From Enoplosus armatus (lineage: Eukaryota; Chordata; Actinopteri; Centrarchiformes; Enoplosidae), in contig NC_092183.1 of the NCBI RefSeq assembly GCF_043641665.1, positions 7,976,501 through 8,040,500 on the forward strand: 64,000 bases of DNA, read 5' to 3'. Shown here piece by piece: positions 41,901 to 55,400 of the stretch. Both the position numbers and the translations under genes were made by a program. The notes under the pieces were generated by a model. The model saw only the letters and a list, made by a program, of their open reading frames with translations, searched no databases and was not told the DNA's origin. The stretch's first letter is position 1. Each line of letters opens with the position of its first letter.

Positions 41901-44900
41901 CGGATCTGAACCAGGGCACTTGACACGTCAGAGTGTTCCTGACTTCCCTCTGTGGGAAAGAGGTAACGGAGAGGTCACATTAAAATACTATTTTACACTG
42001 TAGAAAGCACTTAAAATTCGACAGCAAAAATTGCCCCTTGTCCTGCCCTTTGTGTTGTTGCTTCCACAGAATGTGTTACAGACTTAAGAGTTGCATATAT
42101 TCATGACTTAGTTTAGGACACAGTAGAGCTAACGTACCCTGAGTGTACTGTAATATCCTCTCCAGCAGCACTGGGTACTTGGTGATGCGCTGAGTGACCA
42201 GCAGGATGAACTCTGGCACCTCTCTCCGTCTGACCACAGTGTTGTTGCTCTGTTGCTGTGAGCAGAGAGGTTAACACCAAAATGAGTACCTCCTCAATCA
42301 AGACAATGTACTTATTTTAAAAAGCACAAGAGGTCTGAAAGCAGGAGCTTACTTTGACAAAGTTTTGGAGTTTTTTGTTTTGTTGCTGCAGCTCTTTGAA
42401 GACATTGACAGCCTCGGTGTGATGGCTGCAGAACTCTCCGTACACCTGCTTCATCTTCTCAGCATTTTCATCTGAGAACTGAGAAAGAGACCATGAGAGA
42501 CTGACTACAGACATGCATCTGTGTGTGTTTATGTGCATGAATCCGTCTTCACCAACCTGCTGAAGCAGTACATCTCCAATCTGATGGATGAGGTAATTTC
42601 GGGGGTTCTCTGGTTGGGTTGCAGCCTGTCTGCGTTCCTGCAGCGCTCCGAAGAGGTTTCTGTGAAAGAGCAACAGGGGGTCCAAGCAGGGAAAGATCCG
42701 GGCCACACAATCCCAGTCGAGCTGCAGCTCCTCCAGCATGCCTCTCCTGAACACCTCCGACATGACCGTCAGGGTTTGGATGTGGTGCAGCTCTGTCTGC
42801 ATCAGCTCTATATGGGGGCAGTGAAAGTGGATTATGGGCACTGAAATAAATGTGCATGTTTACAGGGCTTCCAACTTTGCAGTGTGCACGTTATGTTTTA
42901 AGCCATTTAGATCAAGTCCAAGTCAAGTCTCAAGTCTACATTTCTGCCTATTAACTACTGAAAAATTCAGATTCTTTGGCTCCACCCACTGAGTTTTGAC
43001 TCAACCAATAAGATCTGCTTTACAATTACAGACGCAGTATCCACAGTGCATAATGCTCATCTAAAATACTGTATTAAGAAGAATTGTCCCACCATAAATA
43101 ACATCCTGTCGTTTAATGGTGCGCCTGTCATGTTTCCTGCAAAACTCCGGACTGACCGCCAGACTCCACGACTCCACCTCAAGTCCCAGCAGGTCAGCTG
43201 ACAGGTCGCTCAGTAGAGAAGCGTCAGCAGCATCTGCAGGAATAAAGATAATGTCTTTCTTCTAAACCACAATCCACTCTACAATCATTCTCGATGTTAT
43301 GTATGTATAAGTGTGGTGAGTTATGATGTTGTCTTTCTCACCCTGTGTGGTGATTGGCGGCTCGGTTGATGGGGGAGTCGCTGTGACCTGCGTTCCCTCA
43401 TCAGACAATGAGCTGTTAGTGCAAGCTGTCACACTGCACTCGCTGTCCACCGCTGCTGCATCACTCAGCCGTCTGTACAGTAACTCAATTTGTTAGATCT
43501 GAACATGGAGCTTTTTTTAAGTGTTTGCATGAGAGTGCATGATTGTGAACTAAGATTATATTTATTCCAGATTCATGGAATCAGTTTTGGAGGATAGTAC
43601 CACAACAAGGCAAGTTGGCCTAGTCCACCCATATAACTGTAAAATGAACAGACTACATATCTGTTTGAATATCAAATAAAATTACATTAATAATGTTTAA
43701 AATGCAAAGACTTCAATTAACTGTAGTTTTACAGACGCTTTTTGTAGCAGTGGTCTTATGACAAATATAAAACAATCATTCTGATGTATTGGTTGACATA
43801 TAGTGGTAACATTGCCATCCAACCTGCTGTCCGTAGAGACAGAGAGGCTTTTGGAGAGAGGGGCGACTGTTTCTCTCTTATCTTTGGTCATCGTGGGAAG
43901 TGAAGAGGAAGAGGAGAAGATGGAGGCTGGAGAATTGTCTTTCGCAGAGTCTGGAGGGGAGACCGGGACATTGAGCAGGAAGAGGGATCAGTCACACCTT
44001 GGAGGCCTTCCCATTCTACAAATACGCACTTCAAATATCTGTTTTGTGTTCAGATGCTTTGTTTAATCTACGTGGTCACCAAATGTAACAGTAACTGGAT
44101 TATAAAGCTGTGAGGAGGTCTGCATTGGTTATCATTCATTGTTTAACTGGCCATGCAGCCTACAGTTGTGACAATATGTTGTAGTAATTGAAGCAGATTT
44201 TTTTGACCTTGACACCTTTGTAAGACATCAAACACACACACACACATTAAGAAATAAAATGATCCTGTCAATGCAAAAGAAACACTCAACCTCTGTACTC
44301 ATGCACAAACACACACATAAACACAATCCAGGCCAGATCCCCCACAGAGATAGATTACATTTTAACTTTTTGTACTAGGGAAAGAACAACAGGGAAGCGG
44401 GAGAGTGGGGGATGAGGAGCAATGGCTTTCTTAATCTACTACAGGAGAAACCAGGGAGGACAGGTAAAAACTTAATCAAAGACCAAGGGAGGACACTATG
44501 GGAGGAGGGGGGACAAACCATAATTTCTGACTCACTCTGTGGGAGAGACAGGGTCTTGCTTTTCATCAGCAATGCATTCCTCTCCTGTGGTTTCTGAGGA
44601 AAAACAATCATATTAACGTCAACAGCTGTAAATCATATGGTTTGTGATTTAAACATCACGTTGTTGTGACAACAAATTTAGTCAACACTGGAGTCAATTT
44701 AAGCTTGGACAAAAACATTAAAGAGAGCTCCGTCCACCCAGATGAGCTTGTTATACATCATCAGGTTGTGATGTTCAACACATTCCAGGAGTTCCTTTGT
44801 CACTAAGGGTTGGAATTTACTCTTCCTGTTGTACCCACTTCCTCTCAGGCTGCCTCTGCTTCAGTAACTGATTTATTTATTTTTTTTGGCATTTTGCCTT

Positions 44901-47900
44901 TATTAGACAGCACAGCAGAGTGCGACAGGAAACACAGGGAGAGACGGAGGGAATGACCTGCAACACAAGCTGGATTTGAACTGGGGGTGTTGCTGCCACA
45001 GAGCACGCGTCTCAGACCACTGGACATGGTTGGCTGACAACAACAGATTTCTCTGACTTCCCAAGAAGGATTCTGACAACCCAGAGATCATATGTGAACT
45101 TACTGGATTCAGAACATTGAGTAGAGAGCTTGATTGTACCATATTAACTACATGAGAATAACACATTTTCACTTCAGAAAGTGTTAATTGTGTACGTAAA
45201 GGCAACCTGTGGAGTTTTTGACCACTAGTAGCACCATAGAGCAATGTTTCTTGGAGTGGGTCCCCGTTTTGTTTGTATCATGCATGCGCACAATGACGTA
45301 TGCCCATATGGTGGTTTAACGCTATTCTGCTGATCAATAGCTAGTCAAAAGTAATGCTAGATTCTCATTTTCCATAATGTCATCTATTGCATCTTTTTGT
45401 TCGACCCTTTCTGTAACAAATTTGTCGTCTCCAAGCTCAAGCTGAGAAAACCATTATTTTCTCAGATTTGACAAATCTCCAGAGTCACAGAAGACATTAT
45501 TCACCTGTTTTCACGGGCTGAGTAATGTCAACTATGACAAGTAAACTGACCTATATGTGTAAAGGTGGTGGAGTGCCCCTTTAATGGTGGAAAAAGACTT
45601 TCTCCCTGAGAGATTGTTTGAACCATGAAATCATGCAAAATTCAAAAAGAAGCCCAGGTGAGAATCACCCAGTCCCAGATATGCACTGTCCGTAACCAAG
45701 AGATGTTTTTTAATGTTAAACTATTCTTTGAAATCTAGCATTTGCGTGGTGTTGGTGGTTACCTTTCCACAGGCTGCAACAGACTCTCTGCAGTTTTTAT
45801 GGACGTTCAGGAGACAGTCTAAAGACAAAGGTAGATGAAATCCCAGTTAATTTCAACAGTAAGCTGATAATAAACAAAATTACCACATCTCTGGATTCAG
45901 TGTCCAGATGGCCGTCAAACTGCCCTGCTACTCACGATCAATGTTGACTTTGTGGAAAGAGATTTACACAAACCCCGAACAGTTCAGCCACCACGGACAT
46001 ATAACAACAAGAATACTGACAGTATAGTACTTACTGGAGCACTGCAACAGCTCCTTCCCAGAAACAGACTTATCACAGGCCACACAGAGAGCAGGACCAG
46101 ATGGAGACACAGGAACAAACTGGTGTCCATTAGCGGCTCCTGACCTCTCCTTTCCCTCCTTCACCTCTTTCCCTTTCACCTGAAACACAAGTAGTAAATA
46201 TTTTAAACTTATTCATTCAGCTGACATTTACTGCAGTTAATGCCACAATATCATGTAAACCACCAAAGTAGAAATAACACGACTCTGAGCAGCAGGCAGA
46301 CAGAGGCATAGAGCGGTCATCTTCTTGCTGAAACACACCTGTTAAAGTGGACTTAGTTGAGATAAAGAGGCCTCTGACTGAGCTTTTCTGTTTACTTTGT
46401 CAAGGTCCATGGAGACTGGTTGCTGTTGTGGTGCTATATCCTTGGGGGGACATTAGGGGGATTCCTATGTGCATGTGTGTGATAGTGCAATGTTTATTTT
46501 CTTATCAAACTTTACAAGGAAGTCTAAGGGTGCATGTTTGTTTTTTGACTGCTCATGTGCATCGTGCGTCTGCACATACATGGAAACATGTTCTTGAGCA
46601 CATGCACACGTGTTTATAAGACTGCGAGTATACTATGGAATGTGTTTTGGTTCTTCACGCTGTGTGGAGGGGGTCTACACATTATGTAAGAGGATATTTT
46701 CACTGTGTCCCGTTGCTAAGACCTGAGGAGAGGGAATTTTCTCCTTCGCCAAATAAAGGCATCGTGCACAGACAATGGCTCCCCAGCACAGGAATCCTGA
46801 CCTGGCCTGTCTGAGAGGTGGTAAACCTTTTACTGCACTACTTTGAGAGGCCTATATATATATATATATATATATACATAAAGTTCAACTATAGGGATTT
46901 CTCAATCATATTTTTAAACACATTAGCCAGCAGGCATCACAAGTTCACTGTGTTGCCTCACCTTGGTCTTGTTGCGAGTGCTGGACATCCTGCTCTTGAG
47001 GAAGCTGAAGGTCCGGCTGACTTTGTACTTCTCTGACTCGACCTTAGACGGGATTATGTATTTATCCCACTCCTCATCCTCGATCCTGTTTAAATGTGAA
47101 CATTTCAGTCAGCAGTCATCATCAACTTCTCCCATCATTTTTGGCCTGTGGAAGACTGCAGCATTCAAGCCAAACATGCACACTCTTTATGAAACAAATC
47201 ATTATTTTAGTACTTTCAATATACTAATAATCAGGTACGTCGGCGTCATGCTGGAATGAAAGAATGTCCAGACAGTCTTCCAGGACCCCTGGTCTACAGA
47301 CTATTACTCTTAACAACATGCTTGGCATGCTTGGAAGTCACTATGGACTCTAGTGGATACTATTTATAGTATGACCTTGGCAAGATGCAATTAATAATGT
47401 GTCAACTATTGACAGAAACGTATGCTAGTTACATTAGACACTCTAGGTGAAAGGCATCAATGACAGAACAAAAAGAAGAGAAACATGCAATATCACATCA
47501 AAGTTATACTGCAACCTGACATAAAAGTGTTAATATAATCTACTTCTGAGGATTCATATATGACATATAATACAGCTGCAAAGAGTCCATGTGGTTAATG
47601 GATGAGTTGGGGAATGGTTTTATGACGGGGTTAGAATGAGTTAAGCCATACATGCATGGCTGGGAGGCCATTTCGGTGAAAACATACTCTTTGAGGAACT
47701 CTGTGAGGGTGAGATGTTGGAGTGAAGCGCTGCTCTCCTCCTCTGCTGACTGGGCCCGCTTACGGAAACCCAAAACCCTGCATGAATATAACACACCTCA
47801 GACCAGGTTGTTGTGTTTCGGCTCATCAGGAGACTCAGATATGTTAAATAATATACGTGGCATCTAAGATTAGAGTCTATAAACCATTTCTGGGGCTAAT

Positions 47901-50900
47901 AAAGTATGTATGGAAAAGAAAGAAGACTGCATGTTTTACATGGGTGTTTGTGCTACATACAGTTTTAGTAAACCATATAACATATTAGCCAATGCTTAAG
48001 GCAGAAGCAACATCCACATTTTGTTAACATTGGATGGATACTGATGTTGTGAGGGACAAAAATGGTTGGTGAGTCTGATCAGGCTGATCAATACTGTAGT
48101 ATTAACATGATCTATAAGAATACGATAATCTAATTGCCTAATATGATCTTCTATAATGTTTCCTCTGTTAGCAATGCATGATTATTAGCAAACAAAATGT
48201 GTTAGAGCATGATAAATGTATGAGGCAGCAAGTTAAATAAACTACAAAATGATTATGGATTGTGGCATTTATGAAATGAAAACAAAATGAGTGAAATTTG
48301 TCACATATTAAGATTGTAAAGCAAATGTTAATTCAGCACACCTTAAGATCTATAATACAAAATACATTCTACAAATTCAGTATCATTGATGAGGTCTAGA
48401 AATTAGTTTCTCAGGTTTCTGAGGTCTGGAGTCCAGGAAAGCCCTGAGTTTTGCTGTTTACTCAGGGTTATTTTGAGGTTGCAATCATTCTGGCCCTGGC
48501 CTTAAAAGAGGAAGTATGTCACATCCTGCCCACTCAGACCCCGACCACAGGTTTAATCTGGAGATACACATACACATGCAAACGCACACATACACATATG
48601 CAGACCCATCTAAGCCAATCTCTAACCGCTGGTCCACACTGATGCCTAAAAAGGGAGGAACAAATGAGCAGTGGGTGCTGAGCACAGTTGAGTGAATTGC
48701 TTCTGACACACTGGCTTTACCTCTTTTCTCTCGGAGTCTCAGTCAGGCTGAATGCTCTCTGCTCTGTAAGGTAGAGTAACAAGGACAGGCAAACGAGTAA
48801 GCCAGAAATACATATCAATAAAGTTGAAGACATTATTATAGATTGTAAGTGAATCATGCCAAAGGCCGTTAAAAACCATCACCCCCAATCAGAATTGCGT
48901 TAGAAGCAAATACAAGAATCCCTGAAACAGTCTGGATCCAGCAAACCCCTACAGAGAGAGAATAAACACCAGACAAGAGTTTTGCCTTGAAAAACCAGAT
49001 GACACCAAAGATGGAAAATCAAAACCGAGAGGGGAACAAAATATGTACCCAAATGGAAGTAAAACAGAGCCCTCAGAGTAGAAACAACTCCTCCTTCAGC
49101 TGATCTGTAAGAGCTACGCAGAGAGAATTTTTCCAAAGCCTCAGGCTATTGAAAATGTCCTTAAAAGATTCAGACCTCTACTTGTCACTCATTATATAAA
49201 TGAGTTTGGATGACTATTGTTTTATTACTAAGACAAAAAGTCTTGTCAACAAGCTTTGGAGAAAGTCTGCTCTTGATCTCCCAGCAATTCAGAATAATAA
49301 TGAATATGTTCTTTTCTGAGTCAGTGGTTTGTGCATTGCTCATCATGAGTGCCGCACTCACCAGCAAAAACAAAATCTTACCACGGATATAGTGCTGCAC
49401 AATTTGGGTCACAATGAGAAACATCATTGTTTTGCAAAATTGTGTGATCAAAATATCTTGGGAAATCATTTACAGCAAAATATGTAGCAAAATGGTTCGG
49501 TTTCTCTGTACAACGAGACTATTTCAATCACTCTACTCCAGTTTTTCCATCTTGTATGAATATACTTTTAAATTACGCTGGGTCATGACAAGTTTAAATA
49601 TGGCAGATATGCCTTTTAATTGTGCAGCTCTCAATCACCAGTTTATCCCATGGTTCACCAGAAAGAGCAAAAAGACACACTGAAATGTATTCACCGGCCA
49701 ACCAGCAGTGTCTAAATTGCTGTTTGATGCTGTTCTTGTACTTACTAACTTGGTTGAGACGAGAGAGGGATTTAGAAAGAGATAAAGCTTGAAGTAGAGA
49801 ACGACTGCTGCTGCTGAATGCACCATCTACACAGGACAAAGCATGGCCTTAATGCTGCGCACTCACGCATACTCATAAACACACATCAAATCAGAGCCGA
49901 CACAAAACACACATATACTTTATAGAGGTTCAGTGGATTTATGACACCTGTCTGGACTTCCCCCTGTTAGACATGTGGCACATGTGTCCATTCAGCTGGC
50001 TGCTGGGAACAGAAAGGTCACAGGGCAAAGGGGTCAAAGTTCACTCACCTTCTGCCAGGTCAGTGATGGTCGCGTCTCGGTTTAGCAGCGGCCGTGACGG
50101 CTTCGCCTTGGGGGAGGAGTAGGAGTAGGAGCGTAGACGAACCTCGGCTTCCTCTGGGTTCTGGGTGAGAAAGCAGATCAGAAGGAACAGATCAGGCAGA
50201 GCAATAAGCACAAGTTCACAGCTTTAATTCTGTGAACAGGAAACCGTAAAAGATCCACTCCATATATGTTTTCATCACTCTGGACTCGTCAGCTGACGAT
50301 TGTCTGTAAGGCAGGCGGTGTCTCTTGTAGTGCTTTACTTTGCATTCGCTGTATGACATAGAGTTTTTAGTGTTTTATTGCGCTTGTAATGCATTACAAT
50401 AATTATCAATTACAATAAACCATGCAGCAAAAAATGTTTTAATTGATAATTGAATGAAAAAATGATTCAGCACATCATGTCACAATGGAAACACACTAAG
50501 ACACAGGTGAACTGCTCATCTGTCATCTGAGGGCAATATGGTCATAAAGACAGTGTTTTAGTTTATTGTTAAACGTATAAAGAAGTGAAAGAACCAGGTT
50601 TTGCAGGCATTCTGTCTCAGGCCACATGGGACTTTACATTAATGGAGAAAAACCCTGTTGCTGGATATTTAACATATTCAAAGAGGGTGTACCTTGGTGG
50701 ACTTGTGCGTGATGTCAGAGTGTGTGCGGTTAAAGTCTGGTGACGTGTTGAAAGAGTCCCTCTCCTCTCCTGAGCTGGATCGCAGGATGGACTGCTTCTT
50801 TAAAGATGAGCAGGGGTAGGAATGTCCCAGTATGTCCTCTTCTCCACTGTCACACTCAAGACTAGGACTACACACACATACACACACACACACACACACA

Positions 50901-52362
50901 AGCACAAGCACAGACGCAAACACAAAACTCAGTGAATGAATGAATGATTACATTATGATTACATTAAGCTGGGAACAAACCAGGAGACTGTCAAAAGTCT
51001 TGGCATCACACACTACAGTTGGAGACAAAAACAGTGTTCAGCTTGTCATTAACACATTAACAATGATCATGAAGCCTCTAACTGGCCCATAACTCAATTG
51101 GGGAAGCATCAGATTTAAATCCTAAACTCAGGTACACTACAAGATAATGTGCTGACTCTGTGTCCATGATGATCTTGATCTTAAAAATCACCATGGACAG
51201 TCATCATGGCCAAATCCAGGCTACAATCAGGTTTAAACTGTGTAGCATTTTGCCGGCTGCAGTGCTCACAGAGAAGATCCTGCAGCACTGGAAAAACTGG
51301 AGGGAATGTTCAGCAACTTCAACACACAAACAGCTCAATTGTGTCCAGGCTTCCTGTCACTTTCCGCACCTTCACTGACTACAATCACTGCACAAAACGT
51401 CAAGAAATACTTTTGCTGCAATTCCTGACAGTTGATACTTGGTTGTCTTTGTATGGGTTCATACAAGACCATACAACAAGTTTCTAAACTGTTGCACTGA
51501 TTTTATTTTTCCAAACAAATCTAGGAATCAAGCTGGCCATAATGCAGAGTGTTTGTTCTCTCACTTAAACATAAAAAAAATCTGTGAGGCAGTCACATTA
51601 AACATTCTGCAATTAAATATAAGAGTTCACTTTGAGTGCCTTTGATGTTTTATTCAGTAATTAACAGCAACTGCGTCCTACCTCAGGCCCCGGCTCGCCT
51701 CCGTCAAGCTGCATCCTCTGCGATTCAAAGCAGGAGAAACTGGCAGACACGGCTGCATCTGACGCCTCTGTGTTCCCTCGAACAAACGGAAGGCGGAAGC
51801 CAGGGGGGAGGAAGGAAAAGACGGGGAGGATGCAAAGGGAGAGGGGGGAGAGACGCGAGGGGATGGCTCCCTGTGATTCTCCAGGGGTGAGGATGGGTGC
51901 CGGTTCTGGGAGCAGTTCCCTGAGCTACAGGGGGTCATGGAGAAGGAGTCCCAGCATGGGCTGCTAACATGGGGCTCAGGGCTCACCTCCTCCTCCCCAG
52001 GGGAGCGGTATTTAATGTCAGCGTCATCCACCTGGAACAGAAAAGTGAGAAAGTGAGAGCAATGAGAAGGAACCATTCCACAGGCTGATTTGTGGCTCCT
52101 CTAATGACACATTTTACATCATGTGAGCCAAGTCTGTTTTCGACTTAATGTTTTAAAATATAGAACAGAGTTACATAGTATATTTTTACTGCATAGAAAG
52201 ACACATTTCAGCCCGACTCACCTGGTCCACCAGCATGGTGTTGGCGTATACTCTGTCTTTGCCGTGTATCATCGCTGACAGTCTGGCAGCTGCAGCCAGA
52301 GTCGGGGACGAGGCCTGGCTCTCCCTTATGGACTGGCTTTTCTCTACAGAGAGGGGGGAGCC

Positions 52363-52453
<91 letters not shown>

Positions 52454-55400
52454 GGGGATTTTTCAATATTACATTTGGTTTCCACAGCAACACCAAATAA
52501 CTTCTCACAAACACGGGAAGTGACATAGACATCCTGGGAAGTTGCATGTCATTGTTCAGGACCAAGAGTCTCTGTATGAGTGTGTGTGTCTGTCTGAATG
52601 GCTCTTTGCACACACACGTGAATGGGTGTGCATGGAGTTGTGAGTGGGCATTTGTAGGCATGTTTCTTCCCCACCCTGCCTCCGATACAGCGGGCGAGTG
52701 GAAATAACTCCCGGTGAGCACACAGTAGCATTGAGAGGAACCCTTTCAACACAGTAGAGTCACTGTGAGCAGCAGCCTGCTTTTGCTGTTTTAAACAGGG
52801 GAAAACACTCCTGCTCTCAAAACACACACACAGCTCCCTCTGGGATGTTGCTCTGTACAAAACACTTCACTCCTCCACAACGCACACAATTTCTTGGAAA
52901 GTATTTCAGGTTAGAAAACACCCTACAGATATGCATAAACACAAAGAGGCTGAATGTTGCTAACCACAGCACTCGCTACAACAAACCTTTGATGAGACAA
53001 CACATGTAAGTATTGTTTAAACTTATTCGCAGAGTGTAATGAACTGTAACAAAATAAACAGTGAAACAATTTGTGGAGGTGAGATTAGGGGAAAAAAACA
53101 TGCTAATATACTAAGATTCCAACTCAACATGTAAGTGTAAATGTCATAGTAAATGTAATGCATGAATAAAAAAATTTAAACACAGTATGTGGTGCACACA
53201 ATGTATATACTGCATATCTGTGTACTATATACAGTGTCTGTATAGTTCCATATGATATACATAATTTGTTAAATTGAATGCCCATGATGCACTGTCCTGA
53301 ATAAAATACAAAGAGGAATTGAATATGAGCTTCAAACTACTGAAAATGAAGGTTTGGGGTCATGTGATACGATCAAAAGCTCCAGAACAGCAAATAAATG
53401 GAGGTTAAGGTGTGATTCTTTGTCAACTGCTGTTTCCCAGATCAAAAATGAACGCCAACATGAATGAAAAGTTTAAATGCTCAGTGAAAATGAAAATTTG
53501 AACATCTACGATTCCACGACAACTGGGCAACCTCCATCTGCTGATGAAGATCATGGGATATGATCAAAGGCTCCAAAAACAGCTACTAAATTGAACTTGA
53601 GGTGAGATTGTTTTGTTAACTGCTGTTTCAAGGTCAAGAATGAACTTTGAAACTCAAAGACTTGGTGTGTTTGAGACAATCACTGTATGATCAAAACCTC
53701 AGCTTGATCCTTTTGTTTCCATACGTATGTGAAGTTCCAGATATACAGTAGTTTCCTATGGGGGTTACACTACATAACACTGTTTGAGTTTTCTGTTTAA
53801 TTTGTCCAATCTCTGCACCACACTCACTGTGTGGCCTGCGTGTTACATCTGCAACCTGTAGAGTTATGATGATTTTGAATGCTGTCAAAAGCACTTCAAT
53901 CAAACACACTTTTTTACCGCTACCCATCAGTGGAGAAATGCACCTCTGTTTCTTCAATTATGAATTTCTCGCTGTATGATTGCTGAACATTTGTACAAAA
54001 CAATCTAGAAAGATACGATCCATTCTGGAAAGAAGCCTTTGCTTTTTAGGCTGTCAAACTCGCATCATACCTGGCCAGTCATGAACAGGACTAAGAAAAA
54101 TACATTGCCAAATTACAAGGAACTTAACCCCCCAACTACTCATAAATCTACCAACTCCCCCTCAGTGCTCCAGTGGAGTTTCTAAGTAAACACACAGAAA
54201 TAGATTGTGGCTAAATCCAGCGGTTCACATGTATGACAGCATTATGTATGTGAAGTGCAGCAATGAAAAAGAGATTTCACAATCTGCGAAGCAATCACTG
54301 GAAAAGAAGAACATCTAAGCACATTAGCAACCGGTAGTAACAGCGCAGTGCTCGTCGCACAGAAGAGGCAGCCTCATTAGCTCAGTAATATTGTTATGTT
54401 CCTAATGACAGTCTCACCTTACGCTGGCCAAGCCATGCCTGCAGCAATGCAAAAACATGTCTTTGGCACCGCTGTTTCCGCCTAAACTCCTCAAGCAGAT
54501 ATTAAACCGAGACTTGACAGTCCTATTCAAAAAACAAATCCATAGTTTATCCATAGTTTCTGAGCTGCCAGCACCGCAGAGTAGGAGAAGAGCAGTCCAG
54601 CATTTGTAGCATAAAATAAATCAGACCAACAATTGGCTATGCTTCCTGTAGGCAGTGAGTCCAATAAATCTGAGAGGCAACAAGGAGACGTTGATGAGGA
54701 CACCAGATGATTCCTGTTCCATCCACATAAGATGTAAAGACACAGACTCAAGCTGAACCACTGCAGGATATACACAGCCCACTCGCATCGATCCTCAAGT
54801 TATGAAGTATCTCAAACTGCATCATGTCTCCCAGAGCTTAAATGTACTGTTAGTTACTGCGGTCTGAAATCGGCACAATATAAACATTACAACCTGTTCT
54901 TCTGTTGTTAAAAAAACTTCTGGATCCTCTTAGTTCCACATGAAAACATTATACTGTCTATATGAACCTGAAGTCAGATCCATCATACCTGCACAAAGTC
55001 ATGTTCCACCTTCTACTATGTATCGTAGGATTGGTTTTAGTCCCACATCAAATTCAGAAAGGGGGTCAGATTCTGGATGAGGGTCAAAATGCTGTTTGAA
55101 AGCAGATACTGTTTCATATAAGCCCACTTGAGGAACTTGACAGACAGGACTAATAGTTAAGGTCCTGGGCCAGGTCCGAAGCCATAGCTGGCTGCCACGG
55201 GCCCGATCATTCACACACCTCTGACCCATAAACACTGCCTCAGTGAACATTACTGTCAGGCCCTGCGATCTGTGTTTAACATTAGTTAACTGGGGGGAAT
55301 AACAGAGAGTTCATATTTCTAACAAGTTAGAGCCGCACAAAATCAATCTTTCTGCCGGAGCAGCTGTCTTTATTGCTGAGACGGAGAGTGCTGTCCGCAG

